Source of the DNA: DATLGB01 sp038258425
Lineage (GTDB): Bacteria; Actinomycetota; Thermoleophilia; Solirubrobacterales; Solirubrobacteraceae
NCBI GenBank assembly: GCA_038258425.1
Contig: JBBSPV010000013.1
Coordinates: 16,166 to 80,165, forward strand
DNA: 64,000 nt
Direction: 5' to 3'
Positions 58,291 to 64,000 of the stretch are shown in pieces (the first letter of the stretch is position 1; each line of letters starts with the position of its first letter). The position numbers and the translations under genes were made by a program. Under the pieces are notes generated by a model. It was not told the DNA's origin and ran no database searches. It saw only the letters and a program-made list of their open reading frames with translations.

Positions 58291-58617
58291 CTACTCGACG
58301 CAGAGCGGCCCGGCGTCGGCCAGGCAGCGCGTGTCGATGCCCATGGCGTACTCGGCGGCCTGGTTGCGGGCCCGCACCACGAAGTCGTCGTTGATGTTCT
58401 CCACGCAGTGGTCGAGCTGGAGCTGGCTGAAGACCAGGTAGCGGCAGTAGCGCTCGACCTGGCTGCCGGCCAGGTCGTCGTCGCGGGTGCGGGCGATGTA
58501 GACCGCGACGCTGGCGAGCGTCAGCGCCACGATGACGAGGCGCAGCGTGAGCCGCGCGACCCGGCCGGACGGGGCCGTTTGGTGCTCGGGGCGGGCGTCG
58601 AGCCGGTGCAGGGCCAT
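58291..58617 (-). CDS. Membrane-anchored small protein of unknown function
   Basis: 108 residues: basic N-terminus, one helix (LTLRLVIVALTLASVAVYIA, about 24-43), then an extracytoplasmic part with three Cys (VERYCRYLVF, LDHCVENI, IDTRCLADAGPLCVE) that may form disulfides. ATG 58617 follows the 37-codon ORF by 14 nt. Unknown function. Confidence 0.65.
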   Translation of the reverse strand: MALHRLDARPEHQTAPSGRVARLTLRLVIVALTLASVAVYIARTRDDDLAGSQVERYCRYLVFSQLQLDHCVENINDDFVVRARNQAAEYAMGIDTRCLADAGPLCVE

Positions 58618-58631
58618 CGCCGGGATGAGCC

Positions 58632-58745
58632 TCAGCGGCCGACGGCGTCGAGCTCGAGGGAGTCGGAGACCGTCTCGCCGCCGGGCGGGTGGAGCGGTGA
58701 GACGACGACCGCGTGCCAGGTCCGGCCGTCGACGAGGGGCGACAT
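58632..58745 (-). CDS. 37-codon leaderless small ORF
   Basis: ATG 58745 begins SPLVDGRTWHAVVVSPLHPP; stop at 58632. TAGACT (complement of 58754-58759) is 8 nt before the ATG, the same geometry as other leaderless genes here. It is directly upstream of the membrane-anchored 108-residue gene. No family recognised. Confidence 0.45.
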   Translation of the reverse strand: MSPLVDGRTWHAVVVSPLHPPGGETVSDSLELDAVGR

Positions 58746-58835
58746 GGCGGCGCAGTCTACGTCGGGCGGGGCGCCCACGGCGCGCGTACGGCGACGCCGC
58801 CCATGGTCCGGATCGGGACGCATGGCCCAATCATT

Positions 58836-58849
58836 GGTACACTTGTTCC
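58836..58849. promoter_or_regulatory. Inverted repeat over the SMR promoter
   Basis: GGTACA-CT-TGTTCC (one mismatch between arms) overlaps the -10 TACACT (58838-58843), which is 7 nt before the ATG 58851. A repressor bound here would block polymerase; the TetR gene downstream of the exporter is the likely one. Confidence 0.45.
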
Positions 58850-58850
58850 G

Positions 58851-59171
58851 ATGTTCGCCTGGTTCGCTCTCGCCCTCGCCATCGCGGCCGAGGTGGCCGG
58901 CACGGTCGCGCTGCGGGCCGCCGGCGCCGGCCGGCCCTGGGCGATCGTCGTGGTGGTGGCGGGCTACGGCGCCTCGTTCGGACTGCTGTTCCTCGTCCTG
59001 CGCTCGATCGAGATCGGCACCGCCTACGCCGTGTGGGCCGGGGTCGGCACCGCCGCGATCGCGCTCATCGGCGTGCTCGCCCTCGGTGAGCCCGCGACCG
59101 CGCTGAAGCTCGCGAGCCTCGCGCTGATCGTGGCCGGCGTCGTGGGGCTGAACCTCTCCGGGGCGCATTGA
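58851..59171 (+). CDS. Small multidrug resistance (SMR) family exporter
   Basis: 106 residues, four helices. The essential Glu14 is present in ALAIAAEVAGTVALRAAG. Further landmarks: YGASFGLLFLVLRSIEIGTA, YAVWAGVGTAAIALIGVLAL, the sequence pattern of EmrE/QacE dimers that exchange protons for cationic drugs. TACACT -10 at 58838-58843 makes it leaderless. Followed by its probable TetR repressor with a TTGA overlap. Confidence 0.93.
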   Translation: MFAWFALALAIAAEVAGTVALRAAGAGRPWAIVVVVAGYGASFGLLFLVLRSIEIGTAYAVWAGVGTAAIALIGVLALGEPATALKLASLALIVAGVVGLNLSGAH

Positions 59172-59773
59172 GCCTGCCGGGGCGCGGGAGCGAGCCCGCC
59201 CCCCGCGGCGCGGCGCGGCGCGAGCTGATCCTCGAGGCGGCCCTGCGGGTCGTCGGCGAGGTCGGGCCGGACGCGCTGACCCACCGGCGCGTCGCCGCCG
59301 AGGCCGGGCTGCCACTGGCGGCGACGACGTACTGGTTCGCCTCGAAGGCCGACCTGCTCGCCGAGGCCTACGGGCTCGCGGCCGAGCGCGACGTCGCGCG
59401 CGTCCGCGCGCTCGCCGACGAGCTGGGCGACGCGGGTGCCGCGCAGATCGCCGCGACGCTCGCCCGGCTGGTCGCCGCGGAGGTGTCCGGGGGGCGGACG
59501 GCGGTGATCGCCGCCTACGCCCTGTGGATCGAGGCGGCTCGACGGCCGGAGCTGCGCGGGATCGAGCGTGGCTGGACCGACGCCTACGCCGCCGTGGTCG
59601 AGGAGCTCCTCGTGCGCGCCGGCACCCGCCGGCCCGCGCTCGACGCGCGGCTGGTGGTCGCCGCCATCGACGGCCTCCAGCTCGAGCAACTGGCCCGCGA
59701 CGACCCGGAGCGGGCCGCGGAGCGGATGGTGCCCGCGCTCGAGCGGCTGGTCGGCGCGCTGATCGCCGGCTAG
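59168..59773 (+). CDS. TetR-family regulator linked to SMR exporter
   Basis: 201 residues: HTH at ELILEAALRVVGEVGPDALT, HRRVAAEAGLPLAATTYWFA, SKADLLAEAYGLA. The C-terminal domain resembles the group with a long helical ligand region (WIEAARRPELRGIERGWTDA). The TTG start overlaps the SMR stop (TTGA). It probably represses the SMR gene through the 58836 repeat. Confidence 0.87.
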   Translation: MSLPGRGSEPAPRGAARRELILEAALRVVGEVGPDALTHRRVAAEAGLPLAATTYWFASKADLLAEAYGLAAERDVARVRALADELGDAGAAQIAATLARLVAAEVSGGRTAVIAAYALWIEAARRPELRGIERGWTDAYAAVVEELLVRAGTRRPALDARLVVAAIDGLQLEQLARDDPERAAERMVPALERLVGALIAG

Positions 59774-59855
59774 GCCGGTCGCGTCGCGTCACGATGCGGG
59801 CGTCACTTCGCCCCAGAGGAGCATCCGACGAGCCTGGCTTAGGCTCGCGGCAGAC

Positions 59856-60665
59856 GTGTACGGACTGGTTCGCTCCATCACCTGGCTTGCGCCGAACTAT
59901 GCGAGCGTCGTCCTCGGCGGCGACGGGCTGGCCGGCTTCACGGGACTCAGCGACACGGATGCCTACGTCAACGTCGCCATCCCTCCCGCGGCGGCGTCCT
60001 ACGGCGCGCCGTTCGACCTCGACGGGCTCAAGACGCTTGCGCGCGAGCAGCGCCCGTTCCGCCGCCGCTACACGGTGCGGCGCTGGGACGCCGCTGCCGG
60101 TGAGCTGACGCTGGAGATCGTCGTGCACGGCGATGCCGGCGCCGGCGGCGGCTGGACCGCCCGCGCCCGGGAGGCTGACGCGCTCGTGTTCACGGGCCCG
60201 GCCGGCAGCTACCGCCCCGACCCGGAGGCCGACTGGCACCTGCTCGTCGGCGACGAGTCGGCCCTGCCCGCCATCGCCGCCTCGGTGGAGGCGATGCCGG
60301 CCGACACGCCGGTCGTCGTCCGCCTCGTGTGCGACGGACCGGGCCACGAGATCCCCCTCGACTCGCCCGGCGCCCTTGATCTCGTCTGGCATCACCGCAC
60401 GGGAGGCCCGCGCGACGAGGCGCTGCTGGCCGGGGCGGTCCGCGACCTCGCCGTTCCGGCCGGGCGGGTCCACGCCTTCGTCCACGGTGAGGCGGCGGAG
60501 ACGCGGGCCGTGCGCAGGCACCTGCTCGCCGACCGTGGTGTCGACCCTTCGCGCCTGTCCTGCTCGCCCTACTGGCGCCGGGGCCTCGACGACGAGGCCT
60601 GGCGGCAGATCAAGGCGACCTGGAACGCTCAGGTCGAGGCCGAGGTCCCCCTCGTCGGCGAGTGA
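59856..60665 (+). CDS. Siderophore-interacting protein (ferric-siderophore reductase family)
   Basis: 269 residues of FAD/NAD(P)H reductase fold: RRYTVRRWDAAAGELTLEIV with the FAD-binding RxYT motif, VVHGDAGAGGGWTARAREAD, DWHLLVGDESALPAIAASVE, and WRRGLDDEAWRQIKATWNAQ near the end. It reduces ferric siderophores in the cytoplasm using NAD(P)H. TAGGCT at 59840-59845, 10 nt before GTG 59856, indicates leaderless transcription. No siderophore transport genes are in the window. Confidence 0.87.
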   Translation: MYGLVRSITWLAPNYASVVLGGDGLAGFTGLSDTDAYVNVAIPPAAASYGAPFDLDGLKTLAREQRPFRRRYTVRRWDAAAGELTLEIVVHGDAGAGGGWTARAREADALVFTGPAGSYRPDPEADWHLLVGDESALPAIAASVEAMPADTPVVVRLVCDGPGHEIPLDSPGALDLVWHHRTGGPRDEALLAGAVRDLAVPAGRVHAFVHGEAAETRAVRRHLLADRGVDPSRLSCSPYWRRGLDDEAWRQIKATWNAQVEAEVPLVGE

Positions 60666-60670
60666 CCTCA

Positions 60671-60741
60671 AGGCGCGGACCGGAATCGAACCGGTGTACA
60701 CGGCTTTGCAGGCCGCTGCGTAGCCACTCCGCCACCGCGCC
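60671..60741 (-). tRNA. tRNA-Cys (GCA)
   Basis: 71 nt, from 60741 to 60671 on the minus strand: acceptor GGCGCGG/CCGCGCC, anticodon loop CTGCAAA (anticodon GCA), T arm CACCGG TTCGATT CCGGT, discriminator T. CCA is not encoded. It lies 5 nt after the siderophore-interacting gene, on the opposite strand. Confidence 0.95.
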
Positions 60742-60802
60742 GGGAGGGGCGGGCGCCAGCCTACGAGATCGCGGAGGCGCCGAACGGGTATCGCCGGGAG
60801 AC

Positions 60803-61219
60803 ATGGACGCCTCGGACGAGCTCGAGCAGCTGCTCAACGCCGTCGTGCCCTTCGCGCGCGACATGCTGGAGAAGTACGACGCCTTCCTGCCCTTCGGAGC
60901 GGCCGTCGGCCTCGACGGCGAGGTGCGGATGGTCGCCGCCGAGCTGTCGGGCGAGCATCCCGCCGCGGCGGAGGTCGTCCAGACACTGCAGGAGGGACTT
61001 CTCGCCCAGGCCCGTGAGCACTCCATCCGCGCCGCCGGCGTCTGCACCGACGTCCGCATCGACGGGGAGGACGGGCCCGTCGACGCCGTCTCCGTGTCGC
61101 TCGAGCACGTCGAGCACGACCCGCTGCGGGTGTTCGTCCCCTACACGGTCGACGACGAGGGGACGCGCGAGTACGGCAAGCCCGTCGGCGCCCCGGGCGA
61201 GCGGCTGATCTTCGTCTGA
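60803..61219 (+). CDS. Small soluble protein of unknown function
   Basis: 138 residues: AVVPFARDMLEKYDAFLPFG, FGAAVGLDGEVRMVAAELSG, then EHVEHDPLRVFVPYTVDDEG. The pattern is a single compact alpha/beta domain. GGGAG (60796-60800) precedes ATG 60803. I do not recognise the family. Confidence 0.75.
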   Translation: MDASDELEQLLNAVVPFARDMLEKYDAFLPFGAAVGLDGEVRMVAAELSGEHPAAAEVVQTLQEGLLAQAREHSIRAAGVCTDVRIDGEDGPVDAVSVSLEHVEHDPLRVFVPYTVDDEGTREYGKPVGAPGERLIFV

Positions 61220-61265
61220 GACCGCGGGCGCGCGGCGTTCCGCTGCTAGCCTTGCGCCTCCCAGC

Positions 61266-61338
61266 GGTCGCTTAGCTCAGCTGGGAGAGCGCCTGCTCGA
61301 CAAGCAGGAGGTCACTGGTTCGAGCCCAGTAGCGACCA
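61266..61338 (+). tRNA. tRNA-Val (GAC)
   Basis: 73 nt: acceptor GGTCGCT/AGCGACC, D arm GCTC-GAGC, anticodon stem CCTGC/GCAGG with loop TCGACAA (anticodon GAC), T arm ACTGG TTCGAGC CCAGT, discriminator A. CCA is not fully encoded. Promoter -10 TAGCCT at 61247-61252, 13 nt upstream. Confidence 0.96.
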
Positions 61339-61340
61339 CT

Positions 61341-61371
61341 CCCGAGGACCCTGCGGACGCGGGGTCTTCGG
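61341..61371 (+). terminator. Hairpin after tRNA-Val
   Basis: CCGAGGACCC (61342-61351) pairs with GGGTCTTCGG (61362-61371), allowing G-T pairs, around TGCGGACGCG. It is 4 nt from the tRNA end and fits its terminator. Confidence 0.6.
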
Positions 61372-61512
61372 CGTTCGGCGCGACCCGGCGCTCAGCGCTG
61401 CGTCTCGATCCCGACCGACTCGGCGTGGTTGATCGCGCCGGCCCGCGCTGCCCGTCAGACGCTCCGCACGGGTGCACCTCTGCCCGCGCCCGCGGGAGGT
61501 ACGGTCTGCGCC

Positions 61513-61935
61513 ATGCGGATCGAGCGTGTCGTCGAGGCGGCGGCCGTGCGGGCCGGCGCGGCGCTGTTCGACGACCCTCCCGCGGAGGCGGCGACCGCCG
61601 ACTTCCTCCGGGATCCGGGCCATCACCTCCTCTTCGCCTACGACGACACCGATCACCCGGTCGGCATGATCTCCGGCGTCGAGACCACGCACCCGGACAA
61701 GGGCACCGAGCTGTTGATCTACGAGCTCGGCGTCGAGCCCGAGGAGCGGCGGCGCGGCGTCGCGACCGCGCTGGTCCAGGCTCTCGGCGAGCTGGCGCGC
61801 GAGCGCGGCTGCTACGGGATGTGGGTCGCCGTGGATCCCGACAACCGCGCGGCGCGCGCGACCTACCGCCGCGCCGGGGCGGGGGAGGAGGCACCGTGCG
61901 TGGTGCTCGCCTGGACGCTCATCGGCGGGCGATAG
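61513..61935 (+). CDS. GNAT-family N-acetyltransferase
   Basis: 140 residues. GNAT motif A is visible in YELGVEPEERRRGVATALVQ (about 76-95, the RRxGxA acetyl-CoA loop) and motif B in WVAVDPDNRAARATYRRAGA. Substrate unknown. TACGGT at 61500-61505, 7 nt before ATG 61513, indicates a leaderless mRNA. Confidence 0.9.
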   Translation: MRIERVVEAAAVRAGAALFDDPPAEAATADFLRDPGHHLLFAYDDTDHPVGMISGVETTHPDKGTELLIYELGVEPEERRRGVATALVQALGELARERGCYGMWVAVDPDNRAARATYRRAGAGEEAPCVVLAWTLIGGR

Positions 61936-61945
61936 TGTCCGCCGG

Positions 61946-62557
61946 GTGACCCCGGAGGCGGCCATCGCGGGCGCGCGGCGCATGGCGGCCGGTCCCGAGC
62001 GCCGGCTGCTCGGGGTCGCCGGGCCGCCGGGCGCGGGCAAGTCGACCCTCGCCGCGAGGCTCGCGCGGGCCGTCGGGACGCGCGCGGTGGTCGTGCCGCT
62101 CGACGGCTTCCACCTCGCCCAGGCCGAACTGGAACGGCTCGGGCGGGCCGACCGCAAGGGCGCGCCGGACACCTTCGACGCCGCGGGGTACGCCGCCCTC
62201 CTCGCGCGGCTGCGGGAGGGGCGCGACACCGTCTACGCCCCCGCCTTCCGCCGCGAGCTCGAGGAGCCGGTCGCCGGGGCGATCGCCGTGCCGCCCGAGA
62301 CGACCCTCGTCATCACGGAGGGCAACTACCTGCTGCTCGAGACCCCGGCCTGGCGGGACGCGCGGAGCCGGCTCGACGCCGTGTGGTTCGTCGAGCTCGA
62401 CGACGCCACCCGCGTGCGCCGGCTCGTCGAGCGCCACGTGGCCCACGGCCGCTCCCCGGCCGCGGCCGAGGCCTGGGTGCGGCGCTCCGACGAGGCCAAC
62501 GCGGCCCTCGTCGCCGCGGTCCGCGACCGCGCCGACGCGATCGTCACGGCGTCCTGA
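61946..62557 (+). CDS. P-loop nucleoside/sugar kinase-like protein
   Basis: 203 residues: Walker A LLGVAGPPGAGKSTLAARLA (about 20-39), VVPLDGFHLAQAELERLGRA, TLVITEGNYLLLETPAWRDA, and VWFVELDDATRVRRLVERHV. This is the nucleoside/nucleotide kinase group related to uridine kinase, phosphoribulokinase and FrcK-type fructose kinases. TAGTGT (61933-61938) overlaps the GNAT stop and sits 7 nt before GTG 61946, again leaderless. Confidence 0.87.
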   Translation: MTPEAAIAGARRMAAGPERRLLGVAGPPGAGKSTLAARLARAVGTRAVVVPLDGFHLAQAELERLGRADRKGAPDTFDAAGYAALLARLREGRDTVYAPAFRRELEEPVAGAIAVPPETTLVITEGNYLLLETPAWRDARSRLDAVWFVELDDATRVRRLVERHVAHGRSPAAAEAWVRRSDEANAALVAAVRDRADAIVTAS

Positions 62558-62597
62558 CGCGACGCCGCGGACCGGCACCCCGGACCTGGGCGCGGGC

Positions 62598-62993
62598 TCA
62601 GCCCGTCTCGACCACCACCGTCGTCGACTTGACGACCGCGCGGGCCGGATCGCCCGGCTTGAGGTCGAGGTCGTCCGCCGCCTCGCGGGACATGAGCGAG
62701 ACGACGCGGTAGGGGCCGCAGGCGAGCTCCACCTGGGCCATCACGAGGTCGCGCTTGACGCTCAGCACGATGCCGTCGAGCGCGTTGCGGGCGCTCGTGC
62801 GCCGTCCGCCGGCCCGCTCGCGCAGCAGCCGGGCGACGTCGTCGGCGGCCATGTAGCGGACGGACCCCCGCCGCTCGAAGCGCACCCGCCCGTCGCGCTC
62901 CCAGCGCCGCAGCGTGTCGACGCTCACGCCGAGCGCGGTGGCGGCCGCGCCGATGCGCATCGCGGTCGCGTCGTCACCCGCCGGATCCGCCAT
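62598..62993 (-). CDS. MerR-like HTH plus TOBE domain regulator
   Basis: 131 residues: an N-terminal excisionase/MerR-type HTH (RIGAAATALGVSVDTLRRWE, then RRGSVRYMAADDVARLLRER) and a C-terminal TOBE domain (ARNALDGIVLSVKRDLVMAQ, VSLMSREAADDLDLKPGDPA). TOBE domains bind molybdate or tungstate oxyanions, so a Mo-responsive role is likely (inference). TAGCAT 7 nt before ATG 62993 indicates leaderless transcription. Divergent from the 86-residue gene. Confidence 0.87.
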   Translation of the reverse strand: MADPAGDDATAMRIGAAATALGVSVDTLRRWERDGRVRFERRGSVRYMAADDVARLLRERAGGRRTSARNALDGIVLSVKRDLVMAQVELACGPYRVVSLMSREAADDLDLKPGDPARAVVKSTTVVVETG

Positions 62994-63079
62994 GCCGGCG
63001 ATGCTACCCGTGCGCATGCGCCTGGGCGGCCGGTCCCGAGCCGCCGTCCCGGCCGCCCGGCCTGCGAGCATGCCCGGCC

Positions 63080-63340
63080 GTGCGCTCTGCGGCAGTCCAT
63101 CGCGGCGATCTCGTCTTCGTCAACCAGCGGGGGCGGCTCTTCTACGCGAAGGTCCTCGGGGCCGGCGCGGGCGGCGAGCTCGCCGTCGAGCCGCTGGAGC
63201 GCGGCGTGCGCGCCCGCACGGCGCGGCTCGCCGAGGTCGTCGACCACTGGGCGCGCAGCTCGGGCGAGGACCCGGGCGCGGCCGTCGGCCAGATCTCCCT
63301 CGCCGAGCTCGACGGCTGGTCGGCGCCCGAACCCGGCTGA
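63080..63340 (+). CDS. Small conserved protein of unknown function
   Basis: 86 residues, a small beta-rich domain: AAVHRGDLVFVNQRGRLFYA, KVLGAGAGGELAVEPLERGV, RARTARLAEVVDHWARSSGE. GTG start 63080. Its stop is 1 nt before the start of the epimerase gene. Could be a partner or regulator of that enzyme; no family recognised. Confidence 0.65.
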   Translation: MRSAAVHRGDLVFVNQRGRLFYAKVLGAGAGGELAVEPLERGVRARTARLAEVVDHWARSSGEDPGAAVGQISLAELDGWSAPEPG

Positions 63341-63341
63341 C

Positions 63342-64000
63342 GTGGCCGGGCGCGTGCTGATCACCGGCGCGTCCGGCTTCCTCGGCCGTGCGCTCGCCGA
63401 CCGCTACCGGGCCGCCGGCGCCGAGGTGCGCGGGGTCGACCGGGTCGCCGACCTCGAACGCGGAGTCGTCGCCGGCGACGTCGCCGTGCCGGGCCCGTGG
63501 CAGGACCGGGCGGCCGGCTGCGACCTCGTGGTCCACACCGCCGCGATCGTCTCCCTGCGCACCTCCCGGCGGGCGGAGACGTGGCGGGCCAACGTGCTCG
63601 GCACCCGACATGCGCTCGACGCCGCCGAGCGCGCGGGCGCGCGGCTCGTGCACCTGTCGACCGTCGTGGTCTTCGGCACGGCCTTCCCGGACGGCGTCGA
63701 CGAGTCGCACCCCGTGGCGATCACCGGCCTGCCCTACGGGGACACGAAGGTCGCGGCCGAGCAGCTGCTGCTGCAGGCCCAGCTCGAGCGCGGCGCCGAG
63801 GTCGTCGTCGTCCGCCCCGGCGACGTCTACGGGCCTGGCTCGCGCGCCTGGGCCGCGATCCCCGCCGAGCTGCTGCGGCGCCGGCGCCTGCTGCTGCCCG
63901 CCGGCGGGCGCGGGATCTTCAGTCCGGTCTACGTCGACGACCTCGGCGACGGCGTCGTGGGGGCCGGCGGGCCCCCGGGAGCGCCCGGCCCGGGGTTGTA
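63342..64000 (+). CDS. NAD-dependent epimerase/dehydratase family protein (partial)
   Basis: The gene runs off the window edge (219 codons visible, no stop). Extended SDR fold: RVLITGASGFLGRALADRYR, AAIVSLRTSRRAETWRANVL, HLSTVVVFGTAF, the active-site YGDTKVAAEQLLL (YxxxK), and VVRPGDVYGPGSRAWAAIPA. It acts on a nucleotide sugar, hopanoid or sterol-type ketone; the substrate cannot be told. GTG start 63342 directly follows the 86-residue gene. Confidence 0.88.
   Translation, partial: MAGRVLITGASGFLGRALADRYRAAGAEVRGVDRVADLERGVVAGDVAVPGPWQDRAAGCDLVVHTAAIVSLRTSRRAETWRANVLGTRHALDAAERAGARLVHLSTVVVFGTAFPDGVDESHPVAITGLPYGDTKVAAEQLLLQAQLERGAEVVVVRPGDVYGPGSRAWAAIPAELLRRRRLLLPAGGRGIFSPVYVDDLGDGVVGAGGPPGAPGPGL

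Noticed and set aside
54390..58394. A 1334-codon open frame on the plus strand
   Set aside because: It runs antisense to the exporter, thiolase-like and glycosidase-like genes, is Arg/Gly/Pro-rich without domain pattern, and is a typical GC-rich shadow frame.

Overview
The window is about 73% GC by eye, with GTG and TTG starts common and almost no non-coding DNA. Gene content (FliA/WhiG-type sigma next to xerD, an EF-G-like paralogue, tandem universal stress proteins, a stressosome, a wax-ester synthase, a TMEM175-type channel) points to a high-GC actinobacterium. The style of several small conserved proteins suggests the Solirubrobacterales/Thermoleophilia branch. That placement is inference from gene content; no 16S gene is present.

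Layout. 0-11 kb is a conserved housekeeping run on the plus strand: nfeD-like and SPFH genes, then ffh, rpsP, khpA, rimM, trmD, rplS, lepB, rnhB, yraN, comM and dprA, followed by thiD. 11-20 kb carries ilvD, an alpha/beta hydrolase, an L,D-transpeptidase, xerD, a FliA/WhiG-family sigma factor that appears to start at CTG, and an EF-G-like GTPase. 20-26 kb is accessory: small membrane proteins, a TMEM175 channel, an arginase-family enzyme, a potassium channel, and a frame-disrupted YCII gene followed by a sigma factor without a recognisable start.

26-31.6 kb holds a coiled-coil/Rho-N operon divergent from a TetR gene, then a five-gene stressosome module (RsbR, RsbS, RsbT, an RsbX-like phosphatase, and an RsbU-type N-terminus fused to GAF instead of a phosphatase). 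31.7-50.4 kb is a redox/nitrosative-stress island: five paralogous FAD-dependent oxidoreductases interleaved with a tandem universal stress protein, an ABC exporter, a wax-ester synthase/DGAT, a quinol nitric-oxide reductase operon, a cysteine-rich HTH regulator, a NarL-type response regulator and a DevS-like double-GAF histidine kinase. The set recalls the mycobacterial DosR dormancy regulon. Three of the oxidoreductase promoters share a 17-20 nt box placed about 52 bp upstream of a TAnnnT -10 element, which suggests common activation.

50.5-64 kb is mixed metabolism and regulation: a crotonase with a TetR-type operator, SnoaL and VOC proteins, tRNA-Gly, an MFS exporter, a thiolase-like protein, a secreted glycoside hydrolase-like protein, an SMR exporter with its TetR regulator, a siderophore-interacting protein, tRNA-Cys, tRNA-Val, GNAT, a P-loop kinase, a TOBE regulator and the start of an epimerase. 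Many genes have a TAnnnT hexamer 6-11 nt before the start codon and no Shine-Dalgarno, indicating widespread leaderless transcription. That pattern also supports two genes of only 31 and 37 codons near 58.2-58.7 kb.
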